The notes under the pieces were generated by a model that did not search any database, was not told the origin of the DNA, and saw nothing but the letters and a program-made list of their open reading frames with translations. Below, in pieces: positions 29,831 to 41,600 of a stretch of DNA of 64,000 bases. Origin of the DNA: Antennarius striatus (lineage: Eukaryota > Chordata > Actinopteri > Lophiiformes > Antennariidae); the NCBI RefSeq assembly GCF_040054535.1, contig NC_090783.1, forward strand, positions 5,064,001-5,128,000, in the 5' to 3' direction. A program made the translations under genes and the position numbers. How positions within the stretch are numbered: position 1 is the stretch's first letter; every line of letters begins with the position of its first letter.

Positions 29831-30394
29831 ATGGCAAACCTCTTCTCCCACCCACACAATGCTGATGTCTCACCAGAAGATGAGGTGATGATGTCACTGT
29901 CATCACCTCCATGGGCCTTGTCAATCATTGCTTCTGGGAAACTGGATGAGTCCTCACCCAGAATGCCCTCCTGTGAACGTCCACCCCAACCAGACATTGT
30001 CCAGATAGCTCACCACTCACTAATGTGGTTTACAGTAGAGAATGACACAAGCTGTACGTTTAAAACCGTTGGACAGATATATCTGACCTCTGCAAAGTTA
30101 CTTCATAATTATAATCGTCCTTATCGGACATCCTTCCTTAGAGGACAAAACAAAGCTAGAAAAAGCCAATGTTTCGATAGTGTGAAGTCAAAAACCCAAA
30201 GACAATCAGATAACGATTATAGACGACAAGATCAGTACAGCAAACCTGATATTGACAATGATCCATCACAAACAAACCTCGATAGCAGCAAAAAACAAGA
30301 GGTTTGTCAGACTTCCTGTGTGAAATCTGAAAAGATATTAAAACCTCTGAGGCGAGAGATTTTCAATGAAATACGGCATCCACAGATCAACTAA
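29831..30394 (+). other. unexplained 187-codon open frame antisense in smad1 intron 1
   Basis: ATG at 29831 (context ACGATGG) opens 187 codons without a stop. The composition is not repetitive: an acidic N-terminal part (SPEDEVMMSLSSPPWALS) and a Lys/Asp/Ser/Gln-rich C-terminal part. I recognise no domain, and nothing shows that it is transcribed. An open frame of this length is near what chance allows in 64 kb. It is recorded because it is the longest frame here not explained by repeats or known exons. Confidence 0.2.
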
Positions 30395-30821
30395 GACCAG
30401 ATTCCTGGTTTGGTTCAACATATAAAGGAAGTGTGCGTGTGCGTGTATGAATTCAGCCATTGGGAATGTCATATATCTTTTTTATAAAAGAGGAAATACA
30501 ACTGCAAACACTTCCACCTTCTGCTGAAGTTTGTCTGAATGCCTCACAGAGGCGTGACACACTCACGGCTGAGAGTCGACTGGTATAAACGCTCGTCCCA
30601 CATGGCGGGTGAGGACGAGTCACTCTGACAGTAAAGCCTGCAGTATATTGGATTTCCTACGAGCAGGAACAAATACATCATTAAGACTGCTGGCCAGTTA
30701 TTCTTGGCTCGTCAGATTATGGGATGAAGGGCAATTTCTATCTTCGTCATCTACTACATGCATTGGCTACATCATACTGACAAATGGGCGGAGAAGTCTG
30801 ATGAGAACAGGTGCTGTTTAC

Positions 30822-30854
<33 letters not shown>
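30822..30854. repeat. (TG)n microsatellite
   Basis: A pure TG run. Confidence 0.9.
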
Positions 30855-30857
<3 letters not shown>

Positions 30858-33800
30858 GGGATCCCTGCTAGCATGACGAGATCTGCTATCTTCCATCAGA
30901 GTTATAGGAAGCAGGCTACATAGCAGCGTCTTCATATCTGTCATCAACGGTAACATCAGTGACATCATTTCCTCTCGCTGAGCTCTTACGGTCCGGCCTG
31001 TGTGAAGAGTGGAAGTGAGTCGCAGAGGGTTTTTCTGCCAATCTGTCTATGAACTATAAATTCCTACTTGATTGTGTAACATGTCTGTTACAAACAAGGG
31101 ACAGGTGACAAACAAAAATTACGTTTTGGAGGGTCAATGCCGGTGAACGTCCACGATGTCCATTTTTGTTTTGTTGGCAAAACATATTTAGGCCCATAAC
31201 AAAAATCACCCTACATTTCAATCTTGTTGGCGTTTAACGTGAAAGCTGGAGATCTTATCTCTTGGATATTTACAACCTTTGACAGAAGAATTGGACAGCC
31301 GGCCAAACTGCATGCTTGCTGAGGGTCTTGATAGCGGTGCATCGATTGTTTGGACAACGCTAGTTTAGAGTTGTGTGTGAAGAAGTCACAATATAAAGGC
31401 GTCAGTGTGCATCCCTGTTTCTATACCTATGTATAGACCAGGATGTTTGCAGGCCCTTTCTGGGTCCGTTTCCTGAAAGATTCCCAGAAAATGTCATTTT
31501 AAAAGGACTCTACGCTCAGTTTTGGAGCTTGTCCGTCAAATCTGAAAATTTATCCTCACATCTAAGTTTACATGCAAAGTGAAAGCTCTTGAATAAAACA
31601 TTTGGCACAGATTCGGTCTCCTTTAATGATTTTGATTTTAACCGTTTGTTTCAAATGTTTGTTTGAAGCTGAAGATTGTCACAAAGATACCAAAATACAA
31701 ATCTGTTTTACTTCCTGCTATATTGTGATATTGTGTCTGTCTCTTTCTGGTGACAGGTCAGAGCATCAAGGTTATATTTAGCATATTTAGCATGGACATG
31801 CTCCTTGTTTCTCTAACACTACCTGGAAAAGCTCAGATCACACCAACGCCAACAAAAACCTGACATTTTTTAATCCTAAATATTCTAAACTGCAGTCAGT
31901 GTCCGCAAGAGATTTCCGCTACGTTTGAATCTAATTTTTTATTTTTTTAACCATTAGTTAACTCGACATGTTTTCCAGTTCAGCGTAGCACAGATGTGCG
32001 CAGTGGCCTTGGCTCTAAAAGCTGAAACACACACCATCATTTACACATAAAACACATAAAAACACTTTGACGTTCCCTACATCTGAGTCTGGGCTTCATG
32101 CTCTTTTACTATTGCGTTAGCGGCAGCTTGTTATGACCGTCAGTTAGCATACTGGACAGAAAGCCAGGCTAATGGGAACACTGAGTGGGATGATACGACA
32201 CAGACAGGCGGAGGTTTGACCCACCTGGTGCGAGCTGTTAGCCGCTACACTAGCACCATGGATCATTTTGCACTGCTCCAGTGTCTGTTAATCAATTTAG
32301 GCCTGAGCTGTGTAGGATGAGGAGGCAGTAATGATGCTCTCTGGACCCTCCCCAGGGATGGAGCATTATAAAGAAGCTACATTATTTATCAGCAGGGTCC
32401 TGGAAGGGGCCTCCATTAGTCCCCGCTCAATGGAGTCACCAGCTATAAGCAGAGGAGAGCAGGAAGAGGAAAGCAATAGATAAAAAGAATGAAAGCGTAA
32501 GAGGGGGATGAAGAAAGAGAAATGTAGGAAGAAAGTGAGAGTGACAGCAAAGTCAAAGATGCAAGACAGAGGAAGAGGATGGATGAAGAAAAATGCCGAA
32601 TACAACCTGTCGATTCTGACAAAGATGCATAATATGCTTTTGAGCGAATACAAATCACTGCCAACCAACCACAAAGGGGGGAAGGTGAACAAGAACATGA
32701 TAACGTCACGCTAAGTCGGCTGATCCTGGGCGTAAGCTTCATGAAATCTCACAAGATTGCATGCTGTACGAACAAGATGGCGTTTCGGGCTGATGAACAA
32801 CGACAACCGGACATCGACGACACGGGAAATCTAAGTCGTTTAAGGTCGTCTAAAATTTTTTGGCATGCAATTGGTATTTTTGGTTTAACCTGCAATATTA
32901 AGGAAGGCAGCGTGTCGTATAAATGGCCATATCACTAATTTAGTACATCTATTAGCATTTTATCAGCACTGTGTTAACATAAACAACCAGAACAGGCAGC
33001 ACTTATTTTCAGGCAGCGGGAACACAACAGGATTAAATCAAACTGTATGGACCCACAAACCCCTAAAGAGGACAAAAACACATCATAAAAGATGGATTTT
33101 TCTTGGTTGTTCATTCTGGAAACAAGACTTTGACCAGTTCTTTTCTCTTCGTGCTAAGCTTTCCTTCATATTGAATATCAATGTCACCATTGCACATGTG
33201 CAGCCAGAATTGTTGCTTATCTCTTGAAATCTATTGGATAATTTCAAAAGGAAACTACCTGATCAATTTTTTTAAGAATTGGACATTTTTCTGATATTTC
33301 CTGCAACAGACTAGCACATGATTGGAATTTGGGAAAAATTTGCTAAATAATGCCCATCATATGTCGTCCAAACAACAATCAAAATTTGAGATTGAACAGC
33401 CAGCCCTTGCAATGACCAACTAGACCTTCACCTCCATCCTCATCGCGTTGTCCATGCAACCGTGTTTTATGTAAAATGAATAATAAACTTCATTTATTCA
33501 CCACTGCCACCCGTGTCTCTTGAAACACTTCGAGCAATACTTGAAACAACCACAAGGTGCTGCCCTCGGTGACTCGACGTGGTATTGACCTGGGAGGCTC
33601 CTAAAGGTCACTGTGGTCACTTTACCTTTACAAAACAAAAACACATATATACACACACACACACAGCTCTACTTTATACAGGACAAACATCACACTACTT
33701 TATCATGCCGTGGAAAAACACTAGAACACCTCACCACCAGACTTGTGGTCAGTATTGCCCTGACTTTGAAGGCTTGACCTGGGATCAGATCACCCGTAGC

Positions 33801-34851
33801 CCCAGACATGCCCGGCCACACATCACTGTAGACATAACTACCAAACACATGGGGTTTGAGGCAGCTATCTCAACCATGCTTGGCACTCAGTATTGGGTTA
33901 GTGTTGTGTTAGGGCGGACACCTCACCCCGACACATGGCAGGCTGTGTTGTCCAGGCAGTGCAGACACACAAGACGGTTTTGACGTTGTTCACTACTGTT
34001 GTGACTGACTCTGTGGATACAGGAATGCTGCTAACCTATATTTACACCATGTGGTTTACGAGGTTTTTTTTGCCTCAGCTGCAATCAGAGATGGACAGAT
34101 ACATGTTCGACCCGGGTATTTAGCGGCAAACGAATGTTTAAGGAGAATAAATACAAGAAGACGACAAATGCTTTGGATGATTGGGTCTACGTTGCCGTTT
34201 ATTAAATGCACTTCAACATGATGTAGTACTAACCCTGTTGTTTCAATTATATAAAAACACCAATTGTTTGACTTTTCAGAGCGAATTTAAAGTTGTGCGC
34301 TCAACGATAAAACAATTGGAGGTAAATCACAGACAAGGACAAATTCCTGTCCTTTGGGTAATCTGATATGTCTTCTTCAATAATGTCAGGAGATCTGGCC
34401 TTAGCTGCTGTAGGTCTCTCTCTCTCACACACACACACACACTGTGTCACAAACACTACACAACACGGGACACAAGTACTGTACCGTGAAAGAACCGGTG
34501 GACCAGCAGAAACAGCCTCAGGAAGAACACATGAGTCAATGATGGTGAAATAAAGACTTTTGAAATGGGATGTAGGAGGAAGGCGTGTGTGTGTGTGAGA
34601 GAGAGAGACATGGCAACCGCAGTAGCATCATTAACAAGGGCATGACACAAAGAAAAACTACACAACTTAACATAAACTTAGAACTGAACAATTAATACAG
34701 CCGATCACAAACTAGATCATTCACTTTTTAATAAGGATTATTGGAGATTAAAAATATTTAAATTGCTTCTGCAATGTGTGGATGGGCTGATAAACTGTGT
34801 TTTCGTATTCTTGAGATAAGTTAATATACAGTATATTCTTATGTCATATCA

Positions 34852-34930
34852 CTATCATAGTCCGCTTTATTGTCAAATGTACCATATATGCACAGCACAC
34901 AGCACAGATGAAATTACAATCCTCTCACAG
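34852..34930 (-). mobile_element. probable LINE 3'-end fragment
   Basis: The plus strand reads CCGCTTTATTGTCAAATGTA ... GCACAGATGAAATTACAATC. This pattern is seen at the 3' ends of teleost LINE copies in reverse orientation. It is short and diverged, and the call rests on recognition of the pattern only. Confidence 0.35.
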
Positions 34931-35073
34931 ACATGACATTGGGATTTGGTAAACTGTAGTAAATATTTAATATTTTTTTAATTCCTTAAGTAAATATATC
35001 AAAACATCCCAATCTCAGGCTCCACAGTGCACTGGGGTCGTGCTCTTGGGGCCCCCTGCCCCTCAGCCCAAGT

Positions 35074-35135
35074 TAGCCGGGTTCGGCTCCAGCAACACCC
35101 GCGCCCCACCATAAGCGGAACCAGCGGTAGACGAT
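35074..35135 (+). repeat. degenerate copy of the GGCTCCAGCA-type repeat
   Basis: The words GGCTCCAGCAACACCCGCG and ATAAGCGG occur in the same order as in the better copy at 44358-44446. This is a decayed end of a common teleost interspersed repeat. Confidence 0.35.
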
Positions 35136-35511
35136 CCCAACCCCATGACTTCCATCCTGAAGCAGTATGAATAGTGGCAGTACACAGCAGAAAACTGATT
35201 CCAAGTGTTTGAGTGTCTAAAATCAACATTTCTACAAGACAAGGATCAATACTTCATTTTTATTTCCGCATTAGTTCCCCCGCAAATCCATTTACAACTC
35301 CATTCTGATACTGTAAAAGGAGGGAAAAGTTAGAAGCTGCCATTGACTCACTGTTGAGGAGTTCAACGCAGGGATCTACTTTACTTCCAAACTAAACCGT
35401 GTACACAAATAACGAGTCAAACTAAACGTGATGACACGTTTCATTTCGCGAGTTAAGAAAGAAAAGAAAGCTTTAAATATATAAATAAAGAGTTACGGTA
35501 CCTTTTTCTCT

Positions 35512-35690
35512 CACTGCAGCAGCGCTTCTCTCTCTCTCTCTCTTTTCTCTGCCCTCTCTCCCGCGCTCTCTGCCTGTCTTCGGTTTGTTCGGCCTGGCGT
35601 CAGGGAGTCGCGGAGCCGTCTCACCCCTCCGCCGAGCGCCAGTATCACGCCGCGGGACGTACTGTAGCGCGGGCAATAACAAGGCCCAGT
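35512..35690 (-). promoter_or_regulatory. smad1: probable smad1 untranslated exon 1 and promoter
   Basis: This is a GC- and CpG-rich island on the minus strand (the plus strand shows GGCGTCAGGGAGTCGCGGAG and CCGCCGAGCGCC). It ends in a donor AGAAAAAG|GTACCG at 35512. It lies 5.8 kb upstream of the smad1 coding exon with no other coding gene between, which suits the usual untranslated first exon of smad1. Confidence 0.5.
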
Positions 35691-36029
35691 TTTCACGCAG
35701 TGAACATCTTCATTCACTGCATGTAAAATGGATTATGTAACTGTGCAATAATGGGGTTTTTTTTTTCTTCCCCCAGCTCTTTGTATGCTGTTTGAATTGC
35801 CGTCACCCAATAAAAGTGATGAAGTTGTACTCGCTTGTGGTTTGGAGAAAAAAGGTGTCTTTACTCCTCTGGTTTGCAGAACATTCCTGTAAAACAGTGT
35901 GCAGATGATTTCAGTCTTACCTGTGTGCAAACACAAACAGATCAGTCAAGGGCTTGTTTGATCTGATCTTTTACAGCTACCACAAAATCAAAATAAAGAA
36001 GAAAAACATTGTAATCATAAAAAAAAAAA

Positions 36030-36717
36030 ACCTTAGTTTTGACTGAAACTAAGTGTCCACAGTCCAGGCTCAACTCGGACTGTGTGTACAAGAAGGGGCA
36101 GACAGGATGTACTTCCTGAGGAGGCTGGCCTCCTTCAACATCTGTCCTGAGCTCCTTCTCATGTTCTGTCAGTCCGTAGTCTCCATTGTGCTGTCATACG
36201 CCATTGTGTGTTGGGGTGGTGGGGCCAGGAAAAGAGATATGGACCGTCTGAACAGACTCATCCGCAGAGTGGGCTCAGTGGTCGGGCTGAGCCTGGACTC
36301 TGTGGAGACAGTTCTGGGGAGCAGGACCATGTCCAAAGTCAGGGCTATCATGAACAACACCAGTCACCCCCTGTACACCACCTTCTCCCAGCAGAGGAGC
36401 ACCTTCAGCGACAGACTGCTGTCACACAGCACCTCCACAGAGAGGCTGAGGTCCTCCTTCGTGCCCCGTGCCATCAGGGGGTACAATGACTCTCTCAGGT
36501 GGCGAGGTCAGCACGCGGTTAAATGGATTTAATTTAATTTTATACTGTTTATATTTTCATTTTATACTGTTTATATTGTAGTTATAGTTTATTATATATC
36601 CTGTTAATGCTACATGTGTCTATTAGTGTAGTGTATGTCTTGTGGTATGTCCTGTTTTGTTTTTTCCTGGTGTTTGGCTGAGCAGTGGATATGTGCAATT
36701 TCCTCCGGGATTATTAA
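36030..36717 (+). mobile_element. 5'-truncated LINE (L2-like clade), reverse transcriptase C-terminal region, broken
   Basis: The plus strand encodes RMYFLRRLASFNICPELL, IVLSYAIVCWGG, LIRRVGSVVG and FVPRAIRGYND. These are typical of the region after the reverse transcriptase core in L2/Rex-like LINEs of fish. The frame that ends in VYKKGQ just upstream is shifted by what looks like a one-base deletion near 36100, so the copy is dead. A short 3'UTR ends GGATTATTAAAGT, followed by the ATCT tail that such elements carry at their 3' end. All upstream domains (endonuclease, RT core) are missing. The exact clade is uncertain. Confidence 0.85.
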
Positions 36718-36916
<199 letters not shown>

Positions 36917-37619
36917 ATCCACACTGTGGTTTTACCTGTTGTGAACTCCTGAACTGCACCAAACCTGCCTCTTATGTTCCCCTCTGACTTTTAACTGTGA
37001 TGTGATAAGCACTATTTATGTTGTCAAGAGAACAAAAGTGTCCGAGGGGAAGGGTAAGTACAGCAGCAAGCTTCCACATGCCACTGTCTCAACTTCTAAC
37101 CTCATGACTATTGTTCATACACAGTATCATCAGCCCTAAATCGTGTTGTGGGCGTACTGAGGCATAATTGTGCAATATCAAAAGTGAAAACAATTCTTCA
37201 AACATCTCATCAATATTGCATGATTATGCACGAAAATAGCCTCCAGGCAGGGCCGCATCATCATAGGTCTTTTGAAGTGTTACTTCCTGAGGTGTGTTGG
37301 ATTGGGTTGGACACGTGCAATGTCATTCACGGATTAAAGATGGGTGCAAAGTAACTTTCTCAGATGGTGAGTAAAGAGAGGCAATCTTCAAACACAGTGT
37401 ATCATCTACAAACATAAAATAGCCATAACTACACTACTACAGGCATCCGGGTGGATGGTATGTATAGGGAATTAAGCGGACTTTAACTGCATGGAAACAG
37501 CACGTCAAACACTTCTAAGCTTTGGGTTGAAAAAACAACCCAAAAAAACTGAGTGTGTTCAGCATCATCCATGACTTTTTCAGTCAAGTTCAGGGTTGTA
37601 GCTGCGAGGGGACTAGATT

Positions 37620-37820
37620 ATCTTCAAGACAGGCGGAGGGAAACGCTCAGATCGGAGGAGGCTCCTAGCGTTGGTGACGTCACGGCGCTGGCGACAGCAT
37701 GTCTGAGTGAGGCGGGAGCGAGCTGCACGTGAATAAATCTGGGAAAACAGTGAGCGGAGTAGAGAGGAGAGAAGAGGAGGATAGTAATGATGATGATGAT
37801 GGTGATCAAGTGAAGGTATA
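37620..37820. promoter_or_regulatory. orphan promoter-like GC-rich block
   Basis: It contains a perfect CRE TGACGTCA (37675-37682), GGCGGG (37711-37716), an E-box CACGTG (37726-37731) and several CpGs in otherwise AT-rich surroundings. It is followed on the plus strand by GAAG|GTATAG, a possible donor near 37815. It may be a distal smad1 promoter or enhancer, or the start of a non-coding transcript. Confidence 0.35.
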
Positions 37821-38261
37821 GAAAAAAGATTCCTAAATTCCTAAATTTTTTTTGTTGAAAAACTCCCGCTATTGCACTGGCACACATTTATGAGTAGGTA
37901 TTTTCTTCAAAGGAAGGTGCTACTGACTTTTTATTATAGCAACATAATAAACCAGACACACTCTCGTTTAATTTACTTTAATATTTGGATAGACTCCTCT
38001 TGTTAAACAGCAGGTAAGTGGAAAAGTTACCCTACTGTTTTAGAAACAGTCCTACAAGTGCTCAATTTTGAATTTATTCTGCTTTGTTCTTCCGCTCTGA
38101 TGCATTTAAACGGAAACACCTGCAGCTTTTACACGTCTACACCTACCTGACAGCAATGTCTCTTAATGAGAGGAAGTTATGCAGTCATTCATTTGTCTGT
38201 TTGGCTGCACCCTATCTGGAAATGCTTTCAACAAATGCTTTCAACAAATTTGAATCATTTA

Positions 38262-38600
38262 ATAATAATAGGCCAATCAAAATGTAATTACTCAGGAATG
38301 GAAAACTCACCATGCTCCACTACTATGTGTAATCGGATCCAGATCTGGATGCAGGATGATTAAAAAATGAATGTTGAAGCAGGTAATATCTATTCAGTCA
38401 CGACACAGCAACAGAAACATGGACCTGCAACCAGTACGTTGCTGAGATAATACAGATTCATATGGATTCCAAATATGTGGGAAAAGCATCATTATGTTGA
38501 ATAATAGTTTCTTGACAACTCATGGACTATTGATGATAGTCAATAGTCCATAGTTTAAATTCTGGGAGTGGCTTTCCAGGGTCACAAAATGGGTGATGTT
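38262..38600 (+). mobile_element. interspersed repeat family C, copy 2
   Basis: This is the counterpart of 25630-25965: AATAATAGGCCAATCAAAAT, TACTCAGGAATGGA, GGATCCAGATCTGGATGC, GATTAAAA, TTGACAACTCAT, and GAGTGGCTTTCCAGGGTC. It includes a perfect 12-bp hairpin at 38522-38551. Confidence 0.5.
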
Positions 38601-41600
38601 ACTTCATTTTTGCATGAGGCAGTGAGGCAACATGTCCCCAGGGTGTACCTTACCTCCCCCAACCCCCACCCCCACCCCCGCAGGTGAACTGATACCACAT
38701 TAATGACAAATGAGTCATGAATTGATGATTAATGTGGCACCGAATGGAATGCACATACTTTTCTCACTCACTAACCCGTTTTTCTTACATGTATAGAAGC
38801 TGTAACACACATACAGGATTGTCAAATATATACCTGTCTTCATTAGCAGCTAAGTCAAATTAACAAACACTCAAGGCTGATTGCAAATCAAATTGGTTTT
38901 CTAATCAAATATTTTTACAGCACGGTCTTCCAGTAAATTATATGAATATTTGAATTTCTTAAACATCCGTATGGTTTCTCATCCCTTTAATGCATCTCCA
39001 GACTGTCAGGACTAAAACTGCTGTATCCTGTATGTATTTACCTGTTGGCCTACAAAATGAGTCTGACAAATATTGTAACCTGCCTATAAAATATTCAGTA
39101 AGATTTGTTGGTAAATTGAATAACTTGGCAGAGGGGAATCGTCCATCTTCCCTTTATGCAACATAAAGCAGCCATTATGCAAATATGTGCATTTCTACAA
39201 TGGCTAACAGGATGCTAATTCTATTTTGCATCACACAAATTCACTAATGCAGCTGAGATTGGGATTATGTGAGCACTAAAGATCAAAATCAATTATGCTG
39301 CTAATGTACTTTCTTTATGTACTTGCTATGGTAGCATCAGTGGCAGAGAAGCTGGCCAAGCTGAAGACTCTCTCTCTTCTCCTTCCCTAACAGCTGATGC
39401 TGAAACAATTCACATTCATTTACATACAAAACTAAATATTGACATTTTGATAAGAGGAAAACATTAACGTTCTCATCTTTTGACAACCCAGAGTACTTTT
39501 GAGTAAACTGTTAAGGTGCAACCGTAATGAGCATCCTCGGAGGAGTTTAAATATCTACTCAGAACTGACAAAGCCTCTTGGATGAGAGGTGGAAGTCCAT
39601 TTGCTTCAGATCCAAACTATAAGGACAAAAGACATAAGGTTTGCCTTAAAATAAGGCCAGGTCTGAGTCCTGCAGACTCGATTGGTGGTTTTTCCAACCT
39701 GAATCTTGGTGCATTTGTTCATGAAGACCTAGAGACAATACACACAATCTGAAAGGACTGTTTAGTTAATGCCACAAAACCAGTCCAACTGGAGTTGATG
39801 AAGGTAAATGGCTTGTCAACACCAGTCTTGAATGGGTGTTAATGAATTCAACGTTTCTATCACGAGGTTTCAGAAAAATGCTTCCACCTTGTAATCATGA
39901 TCCTGATGCTAACAGATGTTTGGCAAAAATCGTAAGACTACACTGTTACCATAGTATAAGATATCCTGTGTCCTCATATCATTTTGATTCAGCTGAGGAA
40001 AAAGATCATTTAGTTGCAAACATGGTCTCCAAAGCTCAGGAATTAAAATCAGTCTTACATTTAATTTTCCATCTTGCTCTACAGCCCAAAGTGGGAATGA
40101 CATTCATGCTGCTCAGCTGAGATCATTATCAAATACTTTTTTCTGCTTGATCAACCCAAAACAGAACAAAGCTGCAAGGCCAACACGATGCATGCAATGA
40201 CTGCGGTGAGGACGTCAACATTGGAAGCATTTAATAAAATGAAGCTTTATTAGGTCAGGGTTCACAAGGAGCTGGTGCCATTTAGAAACTTTGGACTGAC
40301 GCCTGTCTCTGTCCAGATGGAGGAAGAGTGGACTCATTGGTTAGGATTGATTACAACATTAGCTCCATGGACTTCCATGAATTAGCACGGGGGTGGAAAT
40401 GATTCACAATGACTGGCGTGTATTTTGATGGCACTCCACACATGCGATCCGTTTTGCAATCTGAGGGCTCTTGGCAGGCCCATCAAATGTTTTGCAGCAA
40501 TGCAAGGCATGGAAGCGGTGCATCAGCCTGGCTCACATTTCAAACGGCCGGCTCATTTAGCGCAGCTTTTTGCAAGTCCTTCTAGAAATAATGTCTGGGG
40601 TGGTAATATTTGAATGCTGTCTCCAGGGGCTCTTGCCTTTCCTCTTCTACCTTCATTGCACAGAGACAAAGGATGCACCAATCAGAGGGTGATGCTACCT
40701 TAAGTCCTATTAGCTCACCATCTTGACATTTGACGGTCTAGGTACAGTTTGTCTCTTTTCATGTGGGGTGGCTCATTGATAAGATGTCTGCATGAGGGCT
40801 ACACTTAATCTGACACTTGATTAATTGTTCATGCACACCACGTAGAGGTTTTTGATCACCGGTCCTCTCATCAGACAATGCAATGAATCTCTAATCTAAA
40901 CTCACAGTGTAAAATGAGACTCCCTGGAGACACATGTGTGCCAGCCACCACCCGCACACGTTTCTGCTCACTCCAGCAAAGAGAATCCCTGCTTTCTGTA
41001 TGGAGGGTGGTCTCTGTTGAGTAAAAGCGTTTGAGTCTTGGGGAGGGGAAGTATCTCACAGCAGCTGCTACAGTCACTTGTTCGACTGGACGGTTAACGC
41101 TAGATGTCACAGCTGCAGTCGGAACAGCCTTGGAAAATTTTGCACAAGGGGATGGTGACACAATGAACTTCGAGCCATTGCAGACGCCTGTTTGGGCTGA
41201 CACATGACGCATGGCACACCTGTATCTCTGCCAGCTGTCCTTCAGGTGCACTCAGAAGCATTCCTTTACTAAGTGATTGTGTTTTGTCCCAGTATCTGTT
41301 GCTTTTTCGTGAATTCTCTTCCATTTTGAAAGTCAGGTAGATTTTGAGACTGAATCACCTCAGGGGGTTGGCTGCTCAAGACCTACGTGACGTCTCGTCC
41401 GAGGCGTTTCCCTGTGAGTCACACATTTGTACTTGACATGCTATACGTTTGAAGATCCTTCTGAGCTTCAACTGTTGAGGGAAGGCTTGCAGGTACCTGC
41501 TAGGCACAGATAAAAGAGGAGGGACATAGAGTTAAAAATAAAAGGGGTCATTAAACGCAACAGCAGAAATGTAATTTATGTCATAAAATGTCCATATTAT

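Larger units (their letters stand above)
29715..35511 (-). other. smad1: smad1 intron 1 (inferred)
   Basis: This lies between the proposed untranslated exon 1 (donor at 35511-35510) and the coding exon acceptor at 29715. It contains a TG repeat (30822-30854), a LINE-end fragment near 34852-34930, a degenerate repeat at 35074-35135, and the antisense open frame at 29831. Otherwise I see only unique AT-rich DNA. Confidence 0.5.

Noticed and set aside
33579..33983. 134-codon plus-strand open frame in smad1 intron 1
   Set aside because: No recognisable family, no good splice borders, and the start lies in repeat-like sequence. The length is within chance.
36053..36532. 160-codon frame as a host gene
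   Set aside because: The protein matches the C-terminal region of LINE reverse transcriptases, is frameshifted upstream and ends in a LINE-type tail.
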